DNA of 64,000 nt from Clostridia bacterium (GTDB taxonomy: Bacteria; Bacillota; Clostridia; TANB77; CAG-508): positions 62,001 to 126,000 of the forward strand of contig JAFWHH010000008.1 in assembly GCA_017512025.1 (NCBI GenBank), in the 5' to 3' direction. Below, in pieces: positions 1 through 8,828 of this stretch. The notes under the pieces were generated by a model, which was not told the DNA's origin, made no database searches, and saw only the letters and a program-made list of their open reading frames with translations. A program made the position numbers and the translations under genes. The number at the start of each line of letters is the position of its first letter. Within the stretch, counting starts at the first letter, position 1.

Positions 1-813
1 TCTATTATCAGAGCTTTCACAATCCAACTTTGAAAAAGCAATATACGAATACTTTTCATCCTCAAATGGAGAACTACCATCCTTTAGAATCTTATGTATT
101 TTACTTCTTTGAACTCTACATGTAAATTGGCACCAGTCATCTTCTGGCAGTGGACATTCTTCTCCATGTGGGCAAGGAGCTATTATCTTTGCACCATTTT
201 TAGAAAGTAAACTCCTCATTTGCTTTATATTTGAATATCCATTTGGTGTTCCTGGCTCTATTATTAATAATATTTTGTTGGTGGCTTTCCACAACTTTTC
301 CACTACATTCTTGATTTGATCCTTTGGAAGTTCATTTATCATATAAGAAACAACAATCAAATCATATTTTTCTTCTATACTATCATTCACTGCATCAAAC
401 TTTGTCCATTTTGCGATATCTGAAAGTTCAGAATTTTTCATCAATTCATTACCGATACCTATCATTGCATCTTCTCGTTCAAAGCATGAATAGTTCTTTT
501 TATCGAAGAAACTAAATAGCGCCCAAGTTGCTGCACCAGTTCCAGCACCAACATCTAGTACAGAATCAATATCAAAGTTATTTTTTTCAAATACATTCTT
601 TAAACAATCTAAAACAGACTCATATGTTGCTGGCATTCTTGACAAAGCATAAGCAACCGCTTCTTTGTTACTAGTAACTAGTCTGTTACCATCATTATTG
701 TTATCCCTGTACCTTTTACTAATTTCTTTGCTATCTATATTTATATCGTTAAAAGAAATCTCTCCTTCTAACAAATTATCTAAAGCTTCTGTAAGTTCAT
801 TTGGTAGTGCCAT
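1..813 (-). CDS. Rsm22-like small-subunit methyltransferase (partial)
   Basis: 271 codons are visible; the 3' end lies left of the window. A SAM-binding motif I (DVGAGTGAATWAL, about residues 87-99) is followed by a cysteine cluster (C214, C220, C228, C232 in a CPHGEEC...WCQFTC context). That pairing is typical of the Rsm22 family, SAM-methyltransferase-like proteins tied to the small ribosomal subunit. The bacterial role is poorly known, so the exact reaction is inferred only. The ATG at 813 has AAAGGAG six bases upstream. It is separated from the gene behind it by a terminator hairpin, so it probably has its own promoter. Confidence 0.75.
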   Translation of the reverse strand, partial: MALPNELTEALDNLLEGEISFNDINIDSKEISKRYRDNNNDGNRLVTSNKEAVAYALSRMPATYESVLDCLKNVFEKNNFDIDSVLDVGAGTGAATWALFSFFDKKNYSCFEREDAMIGIGNELMKNSELSDIAKWTKFDAVNDSIEEKYDLIVVSYMINELPKDQIKNVVEKLWKATNKILLIIEPGTPNGYSNIKQMRSLLSKNGAKIIAPCPHGEECPLPEDDWCQFTCRVQRSKIHKILKDGSSPFEDEKYSYIAFSKLDCESSDNR

Positions 814-895
814 AATTCTCTCCTTTCAGAATTTTAACACAAATTTATATCTATTATCAAGTAATTAAATAAACTTGACCAATAATTCAAACTTT

Positions 896-939
896 GATAA
901 AAATACTTAAAACACTAGCAAAAATCTAGTGTTTTAAGT
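896..939 (-). terminator. Intrinsic terminator after the DUF4190-like gene
   Basis: A 14-bp perfect inverted repeat (905-918 with 926-939) is followed on the minus strand by a T-rich run. It ends the transcript of the small membrane protein at 958-1230. Confidence 0.75.
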
Positions 940-957
940 ACCTTTAATATTTAACTT

Positions 958-1230
958 TTAGATGTACCACTTTGGAACCATGAAAATATTTAAATCCCAA
1001 ACTTCTAATACTAAGAAAAGTACAATTGTTATTGTAATACTTATTAATCCAAGTACTAGACCTGTGATTTTTAATTTATTCTTTTTCTCAAAAATAATAC
1101 TTAGTATACCAAATATAATTGCTAGAATTCCAAAGAATACTGATATTACGATAAAGCACATTGTTGCAAGTGATATTATACCAAATATCATCGCTGTAAC
1201 ACCTAATGCTACTCTCTCTTCATTTTCCAT
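958..1230 (-). CDS. Small DUF4190-like membrane protein
   Basis: 90 residues with three hydrophobic segments (about 10-30, 32-48 and 53-75). Two glycine-containing helices separated by a short basic loop (EKKNKLK) resemble the DUF4190 membrane domain. No catalytic residues are seen and the function is unknown. The start ATG has AAGGAGGATTTCGAT in front. It stands alone, with its own terminator at 896-939, and lies downstream of the RNA helicase gene on the same strand. Confidence 0.6.
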   Translation of the reverse strand: MENEERVALGVTAMIFGIISLATMCFIVISVFFGILAIIFGILSIIFEKKNKLKITGLVLGLISITITIVLFLVLEVWDLNIFMVPKWYI

Positions 1231-1294
1231 ATCGAAATCCTCCTTTGTTATAAACTCTATAATTATTATATAAAATTAGTATACCAATGTCAAA

Positions 1295-2842
1295 TTATGA
1301 ATTTGCTACCTCAATACTTACTTTCTTACCTTTTATTGTATTTCCATTCATACAAGAAATAATCTCTTCAACGTAATTACTTGGAACTTCAACAAATGAA
1401 AAATTATCTAAAATATTAATCTTTCCAATGTCGCTACCAGATACAGCTGTGTTAGCTGCAATGCTTCCTATAACATCTTTAGCCATTAATTTATCCTTCT
1501 TACCTAGACTAAAGAATAGCTTAATATATCCATTTTCATCTGCTTGGTAATGAGCTTCCTCGTCTCTTCCATTTATAATAGAAAACATTGATCTAGCTAG
1601 CTCTTTTAAATCTGTATTTTCATCATTGATTAGGTTCTCAAATAAATCGGATTTTACATATGATTTAGAATTCATTAAATTTCCAATTTTACTTACAAGC
1701 TCTGCATCCTTAGCTTCATTTATTTCAGTAACTGTTGGTATTTTTTTAAACTTGATTTTAGTCTTAGCAAAAGCTTCAATTTCTTCTAGCTTATTCTTTT
1801 CCTTACCAACAACATATGTTATTGATTTACCAACATTATTATTTCTTCCGGTTCTACCAATTCTGTGGACATAGTACTCGTTTTCTTGTGGAATATCATA
1901 ATTGATTACTAAATCTAAATTTGCAACGTCAATACCTCTTGCTGCGACATCAGTTGCAATTAATATTTTAATATCTCCATTTTTAAACTTCTTGATTGTT
2001 CTATCTCTTTGATCTTGTTTTATATCTCCATGTAAAACTTCAACATTGCATTTATGTGCTTTTAGGTAATCGTATAAACAATCTACTTTTCTTTTTGTAT
2101 TACAAAAAACAATAAGTTTCTCAGGCTTATATAAATCAATTATTCTAGTTGTTAATTCATCCTTCATATTATTCTTTGTTTGATATGCTATTTGATTAAT
2201 ATTTTCCACTGTAAGCTCTTTTGCTTTTATTTTAATCTTTTTAGGATTATTTAAATATTTATTTGTAATAGCCATTATCTTATCATTCATTGTCGCTGAA
2301 AATAATAGTGTTTGTCTATCCTCTGGAACTTTTTCTAAGATTGTTTCAATATCTTCTCTAAATCCCATATTAAGCATCTCATCTGCTTCATCAAGAACAA
2401 CAAGCTTTACATTATCAAGCTTTAATGTTTTCTTTCTCATATGATCCATTATTCTACCGGGTGTTCCAACAACAATTTGTACACCTTTTCTAAGTGGAAT
2501 AATTTGCTTTTCAATTGATTGTCCACCATATACAGTAAGTATCTTTATGCTTTCCATATATTTAGTATATTTTCTAAACTCATCTGTTATTTGTGTGGCA
2601 AGCTCTCTTGTTGGAGCTAAAATCAAAACTTGAGTTTTCTTAGATTTAAAATCAACATTTTCAATCGCAGGAATACCAAAGGCAGCTGTTTTTCCTGTTC
2701 CTGTTTGAGAAAGACCAATAATATCTTCTCCTTTTTGAATCTCAGGTATAGCTCTTTCTTGTATTTCAGTAGTCTCTTTATACCCAATATCTTCAAGAGC
2801 TCTTAGTATCTTCTCAGATAAATTTAATTCACAAAATTTCAT
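1295..2842 (-). CDS. deaD: DEAD-box RNA helicase with DbpA-type C-terminal domain
   Basis: ATP-dependent RNA helicase that remodels structured RNA, commonly in ribosome assembly, RNA decay or cold response. All core motifs are visible in order: Q-motif region, SQTGTGKT (Walker A, about 45-52), PTRELA, TPGRI, LDEADEML (DEAD box), FSATM, ATDVAARGID and HRIGRTGR. The last ~75 residues match the DbpA RNA-binding fold, as in DeaD/CshA proteins that target rRNA. The length, 515 aa, is normal. Start ATG follows AAAAGGGAGATATT. Monocistronic; the gene behind it is closed by a terminator at 2861-2902. Confidence 0.93.
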   Translation of the reverse strand: MKFCELNLSEKILRALEDIGYKETTEIQERAIPEIQKGEDIIGLSQTGTGKTAAFGIPAIENVDFKSKKTQVLILAPTRELATQITDEFRKYTKYMESIKILTVYGGQSIEKQIIPLRKGVQIVVGTPGRIMDHMRKKTLKLDNVKLVVLDEADEMLNMGFREDIETILEKVPEDRQTLLFSATMNDKIMAITNKYLNNPKKIKIKAKELTVENINQIAYQTKNNMKDELTTRIIDLYKPEKLIVFCNTKRKVDCLYDYLKAHKCNVEVLHGDIKQDQRDRTIKKFKNGDIKILIATDVAARGIDVANLDLVINYDIPQENEYYVHRIGRTGRNNNVGKSITYVVGKEKNKLEEIEAFAKTKIKFKKIPTVTEINEAKDAELVSKIGNLMNSKSYVKSDLFENLINDENTDLKELARSMFSIINGRDEEAHYQADENGYIKLFFSLGKKDKLMAKDVIGSIAANTAVSGSDIGKINILDNFSFVEVPSNYVEEIISCMNGNTIKGKKVSIEVANS

Positions 2843-2860
2843 AATATCTCCCTTTTATTT

Positions 2861-2902
2861 ACAAAAAAATGACATAGAACAAAGTTAAAATTGCTCTATG
2901 TC
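2861..2902 (-). terminator. Intrinsic terminator after the MYG1-like gene
   Basis: The stem GACATAGA/G... pairs with ...CTATGTC around 2871-2902 and is followed on the minus strand by A plus seven T. It closes the 2958-3872 transcript. Confidence 0.8.
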
Positions 2903-2957
2903 AAATTTTAAAACTTCATGACAGCTAGTATATCACAAAATAACGTTTATGTAAAGT

Positions 2958-3872
2958 TTACTCTTCGTTTTCTACTGCAAGATTTGCAAGTTTCAAAGCA
3001 TCTTCCATTGTTTCAGCTACACATATAAATCCTGCATTATGACAAAATGTTGCTGTTTCAACTCCCGTAACCTTTTGAAGCGCTTCATTTCTTAGTCCAC
3101 ACCATCTTGATGGAAGCTTCTTTCTATTCTCAAAACATCCAAGTTTTGATGGAATTGCTCTTACATTGTATCCATTTCTGTTTGATTTAAATACCGCATA
3201 TAAAATATCTTTTGCTTTTGGATTTGATGATTCTAAAACAAACTCCTGATAAGGCATAAATTGTTTTAAAACAAGTATTCCATTCTCTGAATTTTCAATT
3301 GCTTCTTCAACAAATTCTTTTGCCTTACATTTAGCAATAACAGAGCTTATCTTATTATCAAATATCATTCTTGCAATATCTGTTGCTTCCTTAAATTTAA
3401 TATCGCTATCCACATCTTCATCCCAATTTGGATTATATCCTTCTATAACATCCGATACGGTTTCTAGCTTTATATCTATATTTTCAAATGGTATTTGTCC
3501 ATTATCTCCGGCATCAACGAATTGTACAAAGTTTTTATCAAACATATTAAAACACTCTTCAATATTCTCTGCATTCATTTTTTTAAGTATTTCCATTCCA
3601 AATTCTTTCCATAATAAGCCAAATGCAGCATATTTAATGCCATTTGAACGTTCTCCATTGCCACCAATTTGATGATGGTCGAATTTATCTCCTCCAATAT
3701 CAAAGACTAATTTTCCATCTAAATTAAAAGCATCTACTTCTGGTAATCTAATAATATCAATATTCCCAAATACTTTTTCTAATAAAATAGTTCCAAATAC
3801 TTCATCTGCATGAAATTTTCCTGCATGAGTTACATATTTAGCTACTTCAAAATCTTTAACAACATTAATCAT
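2958..3872 (-). CDS. MYG1/UPF0160 family metal-dependent hydrolase
   Basis: 304 aa resembling the MYG1 (UPF0160) family, related to DHH phosphoesterases; eukaryotic MYG1 is an RNA exonuclease and the bacterial role is not settled. Metal-ligand motifs are visible: THAGKFHADEV near residue 16 and DIGGDKFDHHQ near residue 60-70. The C-terminal half carries the family's conserved SRWCGLRNEAL and CHNAGFICVAETMEDAL stretches. The start has AGGAGGTAATTATA upstream. A terminator follows directly, so the gene is probably monocistronic or shares a message with the YwqG-like gene 32 bp behind it. Confidence 0.82.
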   Translation of the reverse strand: MINVVKDFEVAKYVTHAGKFHADEVFGTILLEKVFGNIDIIRLPEVDAFNLDGKLVFDIGGDKFDHHQIGGNGERSNGIKYAAFGLLWKEFGMEILKKMNAENIEECFNMFDKNFVQFVDAGDNGQIPFENIDIKLETVSDVIEGYNPNWDEDVDSDIKFKEATDIARMIFDNKISSVIAKCKAKEFVEEAIENSENGILVLKQFMPYQEFVLESSNPKAKDILYAVFKSNRNGYNVRAIPSKLGCFENRKKLPSRWCGLRNEALQKVTGVETATFCHNAGFICVAETMEDALKLANLAVENEE

Positions 3873-3904
3873 TATAATTACCTCCTATATTAATTTACTA
3901 TCAT

Positions 3905-4768
3905 TTAATAACAATCCCAAGTATATAACACATCACTAAACTCTTTATTAATTAAATCTTGTTCATTTATAAAGAAATTACCTACGCCTGAATCTCCCCA
4001 TAAAATATCACCTACAGAGTCAATTTGCAATAATAAAGTATCATATTTTTTACCTTTATATGTGTCATCTTTCTCTCTTGGATCCCATTGAGTAAAGAAT
4101 GGATATCCAAGTATTCTGTGTCCACATATATAAAATTCATCATTTATATGGTCAGCATCTTCATCTTCAATGATTGACCATGGTTCTGTAATATTATCTA
4201 TTCCAAGAACTTCTTTTTCTACTTCTAGTAATATATCTTCAAATTTATTGGTAGCCGAAGATATTGGCTCTATTGCATCCTCTAGCTCAATCTCATATTG
4301 TTTATAGAATGGAAAATACTCTTCACTTGCTCCATCTAAATCTGTATTTGCTCTTATCCCTTGTGATCTAACCTCTTCCTTTGTTAGATTGTTGTTTATA
4401 TTCTCATGATATACAACTCTAAATCCTTTTTGGTTATTTAACTTATCAAAATCAACTCCCATTATATCGTTAGTTCCAATAAAGAATTGTAGTATTCCGG
4501 TCTTTGGAAATCTATTATCATTAATTGGTGTTCTTTCAAAATTGATTTGTGCAAGAAGTATTAATCCTTCTCCATTTTCATCTGTTGGATACTCATCTTT
4601 TTCTTCCCAATAAGGAAGTCCACCAAACTTACTATCAAATATACTTAAATTTATTCCTTCATTTTCAATAATTTTAATTGTTTTTGTCATTGTTTTTTCT
4701 TTTATTTTTTTAATTATTAAATCTACTGTAGCCTTATCTATTTCAGTGTTTCCGTTGTATTCACTCAT
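3905..4768 (-). CDS. YwqG/DUF1963 family protein
   Basis: 287 aa. The family signature is visible: a GGLPYW segment near residue 50, then LILLAQINF, GILQFFIG and a late GGxP-like region (HRILGYPFFTQWDPRE) and LLLQIDSVGDILWGDSGVGNFFI. DUF1963/YwqG proteins are widespread cytoplasmic proteins of unknown biochemical function. No signal peptide or membrane segment. Start ATG has AAGGAGGTATAGAC. It lies upstream of the MYG1-like gene on the same strand with a 32-bp gap and may be cotranscribed. Confidence 0.8.
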   Translation of the reverse strand: MSEYNGNTEIDKATVDLIIKKIKEKTMTKTIKIIENEGINLSIFDSKFGGLPYWEEKDEYPTDENGEGLILLAQINFERTPINDNRFPKTGILQFFIGTNDIMGVDFDKLNNQKGFRVVYHENINNNLTKEEVRSQGIRANTDLDGASEEYFPFYKQYEIELEDAIEPISSATNKFEDILLEVEKEVLGIDNITEPWSIIEDEDADHINDEFYICGHRILGYPFFTQWDPREKDDTYKGKKYDTLLLQIDSVGDILWGDSGVGNFFINEQDLINKEFSDVLYTWDCY

Positions 4769-4880
4769 GTCTATACCTCCTTATCAAAATAATTATCACA
4801 CACTCAATTTTTTAAGTCAATGCAATTTTAAAAACTGACAAAATATCTAAAAAAAATATGAATTAGCCCATAAAAATTCA

Positions 4881-4909
4881 TTGACTTATCGAATTTCATA
4901 CCTTATAAT
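4881..4909 (+). promoter_or_regulatory. Sigma-A promoter of the polysaccharide deacetylase
   Basis: TTGACT (4881-4886), 17-bp spacer, TATAAT (4904-4909). It lies 27 bases ahead of the deacetylase ATG. Confidence 0.85.
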
Positions 4910-4935
4910 CGCATTATACAAAGGAGGTGTTTTTC

Positions 4936-6192
4936 ATGGACGAAAACATGAGGAAATTAAACAAGAAAAAAGTTATGTTATTTATACTCATTGTATTTTT
5001 ATTCTTTTTTATTATCTCAAGATTATTCTCTAAAGATATAAAAATGAAGCTAAACGGCGCAAGTTCCGTGGATATAGAATATGGATCAACTTATGCAGAA
5101 CAATATGCAACAGCTACTTATGGTAAGAAAGACATTTCAAGTACCATAAATGTTTCTGGCAACGTAGACACAAGTAAAGTTGGATCTTACAAAATAACAT
5201 ATACTGCTACACATAAGAAAAAAACAAAATCTATTACTAGAACTGTTAATATAAAAGATACTGTATCACCTACTTTAACATTAGTTGGAGATGCTGAAAT
5301 CAATATAGCTCAAAATTCTACATATCAAGAGCTTGGATGTACAGCAGAAGACAACTATGATGGTGATCTAACAACAAAAATTGTTATCGACAGTCAAGTC
5401 GATACAGCAACAAAAGGAACTTATATTGTAAAATATACAGTTACCGATTCATCTGGGAACTCAGCTAACATTAGTAGAACTGTTAATGTAGTATCTGCTA
5501 ATTCATCAAATGTTTCTACAAAGAAAGCTGCCGGACTTCCAGTACTAATGTATCACTTCTTCTATGATAAAGAAGCTGGTGAAACAGGAAAAGATGATAA
5601 TTATATGGAAATTCACGACTTTGAAGAGCAACTAAAATATTTATCAGAAAACAATTACTATTTCCCAACATGGGACGAAGTAAAGAACTATGTAGAAGGA
5701 AAATCATGCTTACCAGAGCATAGTATTGTTATTACAATAGATGATGGAGACGAATCATTTTTTAGATTAGCTGCTCCAGTAATTGAAAAGTATAACGTAA
5801 AAGTAACATCATTCGTTGTTACATCATGGATTGAAAGCCAAGATTACTTAAAACAATATTCAGCATCAGGAAAGATTAACTTCCAATCACATTCAAATGA
5901 TATGCACACAGCTGGAGATAATGGAAAAGGTAAATTCTTATCTATATCAGAAGATGATGCAATAGCTGACTTAAATGCTTCAAAAACATTCATTGGTGAT
6001 TGTACAGTATTCTGTTATCCATTCGGACACTACAATGATAAATGTGTTGAAACTTTAAAGAAGACTGGATTTACATTAGCATTCACAACAGAATATTCTA
6101 GAGTAAGACCTGGTCAAAACCAATACGAACTTGGAAGAATTAGAATGTCAAAAGGTGATTCATTAAAAACATTTATTCAAAGAGTAAGTTAA
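4936..6192 (+). CDS. Membrane-anchored polysaccharide deacetylase with Ig-like repeats
   Basis: 418 aa. An N-terminal signal anchor (about 10-33) is followed by two DUF5011/Ig-like domains (about 35-105 and 108-187) and a NodB-type deacetylase domain (about 200-418). NodB motifs are present: TIDDGDES (metal Asp), SHSNDMH (H-x3-H) and CYPFGHYND. It should deacetylate cell-wall or surface polysaccharide outside the membrane. The ATG at 4936 is chosen because AAAGGAGG (4919-4926) is well spaced for it and would abut the longer GTG start. Monocistronic, with a consensus promoter and a shared terminator at 6219-6256. Confidence 0.9.
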   Translation: MDENMRKLNKKKVMLFILIVFLFFFIISRLFSKDIKMKLNGASSVDIEYGSTYAEQYATATYGKKDISSTINVSGNVDTSKVGSYKITYTATHKKKTKSITRTVNIKDTVSPTLTLVGDAEINIAQNSTYQELGCTAEDNYDGDLTTKIVIDSQVDTATKGTYIVKYTVTDSSGNSANISRTVNVVSANSSNVSTKKAAGLPVLMYHFFYDKEAGETGKDDNYMEIHDFEEQLKYLSENNYYFPTWDEVKNYVEGKSCLPEHSIVITIDDGDESFFRLAAPVIEKYNVKVTSFVVTSWIESQDYLKQYSASGKINFQSHSNDMHTAGDNGKGKFLSISEDDAIADLNASKTFIGDCTVFCYPFGHYNDKCVETLKKTGFTLAFTTEYSRVRPGQNQYELGRIRMSKGDSLKTFIQRVS

Positions 6193-6218
6193 TACAAAGT
6201 ATAAAATTAAATATAAAT

Positions 6219-6256
6219 AAAAAAAGAATCCACTTAAATGTGGATTCTTTTTTGTT
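6219..6256. terminator. Bidirectional terminator between the deacetylase and rny
   Basis: A 12-bp inverted repeat (AAAAGAATCCAC / GTGGATTCTTTT) with T-runs in both directions serves two convergent genes. Confidence 0.85.
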
Positions 6257-6263
6257 ATTAATA

Positions 6264-7808
6264 TTATTTAGCGTAGTCTATAACTCTACTTTCTCTTATT
6301 ACATTAACTTTAATTTGTCCTGGATATTCCATCTCATTTTCAATTCTTTGAGCAATATCTCTAGACATAACAACCATTTGATCATCAGATACTTTCTCAG
6401 GTTTTACTAAAACTCTGATTTCTCTACCTGCTTGAATAGCAAATGATTTTTCTACACCATCGAATGAATCTGCGATTCCTTCAAGATTTTGTAGACGTTT
6501 AATGTAATTCTCCAAAGTCTCTCTTCTGGCACCAGGTCTTGATGCAGAGATAGCATCAGCAGCTTGTACTAAAACTGCCTCAATACTTTGTGGTTCAACA
6601 TCTCCATGATGTGCTTCAACTGCGTTAATTACTATTGGATTCTCTTTGTATTTTGTTAAGATATCAACACCTATTTGAACGTGTGTACCTTCCATATCAT
6701 GATCTAGTGCTTTTCCAATATCATGTAATAATCCAGCTCTTCTAGCTAACTTTGTATCTAATCCTAATTCGTCAGCCATAATTCTAGCTAAATTTGAAAC
6801 CTCAATTGAGTGGTTAAGAACATTTTGACCATAACTTGTTCTATACTTTAATTTTCCTAATAATTTAACTATATCGGGATGGAGACCGATTACTCCAGCT
6901 TCCATAACAGCTCTTTCACCTTCTTCTTTGATGATAGCTGATACTTCTTCTTTAGCCTTTTCTACCATTTCCTCGATTTTAGCAGGATGGATTCTACCGT
7001 CATCAAGTAATTTCTCTAAGGCAATCTTTGCTACTTCACGTCTTAATGGATCGAAACCTGAAATAACAACAGCTTCTGGTGTATCGTCAATTATTAAATC
7101 AATTCCAGTTAGAGTTTCTAAAGTCTTGATGTTTCTTCCCTCTCTACCTATAATTCTACCCTTCATATCATCATTTGGTAATGATACTATTGATACAGTT
7201 GTTTCTGATGTGTGGTCTGCAGCACATTTTTGTATTGCATAACCAATAACTTCTTGCGCATTTTTTTGTGCTTTTTCCTTTGCTTCTTCGTCTAGCCTCT
7301 TTATAAGTTCAGCTTTCTCTGTAACAATTGATTTTTCAACTTGGTTCAATAAATATTGCTTAGCCTCTTCTACAGATAATCTAGATATTTTTTGAAGTTC
7401 CTCAGTTTCTCTTGCTATAAGATTATCAATTTCTGTTCTTTTAGCTTCAACTTCATTATCCTTTTTCTGTAAAGCGCTTTCTCTTTGCTCTAATTGTTCC
7501 ATTTTGTTTTCTAAATTTTCTTCTTTTTGCAATATTCTTCTTTCTTGCAATTGTACTTCGCTTCTTCTTTCTCTAATCTCATCATCTAACTCTTTTCTTG
7601 AATTCATTATTTCTTCTTTTGCTTTAAAGATTTCTTCTTTTTTCTTTGTTTCAGCTTCTTTAGTTGCAGATTCAAGGATTCTTTTAGCCTCTACCTCTGC
7701 ACCTTTTAATTTAGATTCAGCAATTTTCTTTCTTGCTATAAAACCAACAAAAAAGAATATAATTGCAGAGATAAGAAAGATAGCGATATCGATTATTATA
7801 TTAGTCAC
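6264..7808 (-). CDS. rny: Ribonuclease Y
   Basis: Membrane-anchored endoribonuclease that initiates mRNA decay in Gram-positive bacteria. 514 aa, the usual length. It has one N-terminal membrane helix (about 4-24), a long Glu/Lys-rich coiled coil (about 30-190), a KH domain with [15 protein letters not shown], and an HD domain with [12 protein letters not shown], then VEAHHGD. The start is a GTG preceded by AGAGGTG. A promoter with a perfect 17-bp spacer lies at 7902-7930. Monocistronic, ending at the terminator shared with the deacetylase. Confidence 0.96.
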   Translation of the reverse strand: MTNIIIDIAIFLISAIIFFFVGFIARKKIAESKLKGAEVEAKRILESATKEAETKKKEEIFKAKEEIMNSRKELDDEIRERRSEVQLQERRILQKEENLENKMEQLEQRESALQKKDNEVEAKRTEIDNLIARETEELQKISRLSVEEAKQYLLNQVEKSIVTEKAELIKRLDEEAKEKAQKNAQEVIGYAIQKCAADHTSETTVSIVSLPNDDMKGRIIGREGRNIKTLETLTGIDLIIDDTPEAVVISGFDPLRREVAKIALEKLLDDGRIHPAKIEEMVEKAKEEVSAIIKEEGERAVMEAGVIGLHPDIVKLLGKLKYRTSYGQNVLNHSIEVSNLARIMADELGLDTKLARRAGLLHDIGKALDHDMEGTHVQIGVDILTKYKENPIVINAVEAHHGDVEPQSIEAVLVQAADAISASRPGARRETLENYIKRLQNLEGIADSFDGVEKSFAIQAGREIRVLVKPEKVSDDQMVVMSRDIAQRIENEMEYPGQIKVNVIRESRVIDYAK

Positions 7809-7901
7809 AATCTAACACCTCTTTCTATTAATTTTTCAATGTACAGTTTAAATATATAATTTATTATTTCTAATTTTGAATATATTTCTACTAACAACCA
7901 T

Positions 7902-7930
7902 ATTTTATCGTTATTATTGTTAACTGTCAA
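7902..7930 (-). promoter_or_regulatory. Sigma-A promoter of rny
   Basis: Read on the minus strand: TTGACA (7930-7925), 17-bp spacer, TAAAAT (7907-7902). This leaves a leader of about 90 nt before the GTG start. Confidence 0.75.
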
Positions 7931-7977
7931 GGAGTTTTTAGTAAGATATAAAAATAGTTTTTATATCAAAAAAATTA

Positions 7978-8018
7978 TAAAAAGATGGCTCTGTTATTAA
8001 CTAACAAAGCCATCTTTT
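7978..8018 (-). terminator. Terminator after the ZIP transporter
   Basis: A long inverted repeat (AAAGATGGCT...AGCCATCTTT) is followed by a T-rich run on the minus strand, directly after the ZIP stop codon. Confidence 0.85.
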
Positions 8019-8795
8019 CTATCCAAGTGCTACATCCAGTACCATCATAAGAGCAAATCCAATTGCAAACCCTATAGTTCCCAAATTAGAATGCTCTCCA
8101 TTTTGAGACTCTGGTATTAACTCCTCTATAACAACGTATATCATCGCACCTGCAGCAAATGATAATAAATAAGGTAAAACTACTACAATTGCACTAGTTA
8201 ATAAAATAGTAATCACCGCCCCAATTGGTTCCACTATACCTGATAATGTTCCATACAAAAAAGCTTTAGGTTTTGACATACCTTCACTTTTTAGTGGCAT
8301 CGAAATAATTGCTCCTTCTGGAAAATTTTGTATAGCTATACCAATTGCCAGTGCAAATGCCCCCGCCATTGTTACTCCAGAGTTTTGTGCTAGTGCGCCA
8401 GCGAACAAAACACCAACAGCCATACCTTCTGGTAAGTTATGTAGTGTGACTGCGAGTACCATCATGGTTGTTTTTTTTAGCTTACTTTTTAATCCTTCTG
8501 GTTTACTACTTTTTAAATGTAAGTGAGGTATTATGATATCCAATACAAGCAAAAACAATATTCCGAATAGTAATCCAATTACTGCCGGAACCCAAGCAAT
8601 TATTTTTTGCTCAACTGCCATATCTATTGAAGGAATAAGTAAAGACCATACAGACGCTGCAATCATTACACCAGATGCAAACCCAAGTAATGTTTTCTCT
8701 ACCTTACTATTCATTTTATTTTTCATAAAGAAAACCATTGCTGCACCAAGAGTTGTTCCAATAAAAGGTATTGCTAATCCCCAAAATACTTCCAT
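8019..8795 (-). CDS. ZIP family divalent metal transporter
   Basis: 258 aa, about eight hydrophobic segments. Metal-path motifs of ZIP proteins are visible: HNLPEGMAVGV in segment 4 (about 120-130) and QNFPEGAIISMPL in segment 5 (about 155-167). The His-rich loop is short (IIPHLHLK). Expected to import Zn2+ or a related divalent cation across the cytoplasmic membrane, like ZupT. The start has AAAGGAAGTGTTTTT upstream. It lies 33 bp downstream of the ABC permease on the same strand, so it may be read through from that operon. Confidence 0.88.
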   Translation of the reverse strand: MEVFWGLAIPFIGTTLGAAMVFFMKNKMNSKVEKTLLGFASGVMIAASVWSLLIPSIDMAVEQKIIAWVPAVIGLLFGILFLLVLDIIIPHLHLKSSKPEGLKSKLKKTTMMVLAVTLHNLPEGMAVGVLFAGALAQNSGVTMAGAFALAIGIAIQNFPEGAIISMPLKSEGMSKPKAFLYGTLSGIVEPIGAVITILLTSAIVVVLPYLLSFAAGAMIYVVIEELIPESQNGEHSNLGTIGFAIGFALMMVLDVALG

Positions 8796-8828
8796 AAAAA
8801 CACTTCCTTTTTTCGACTCTATTTTATA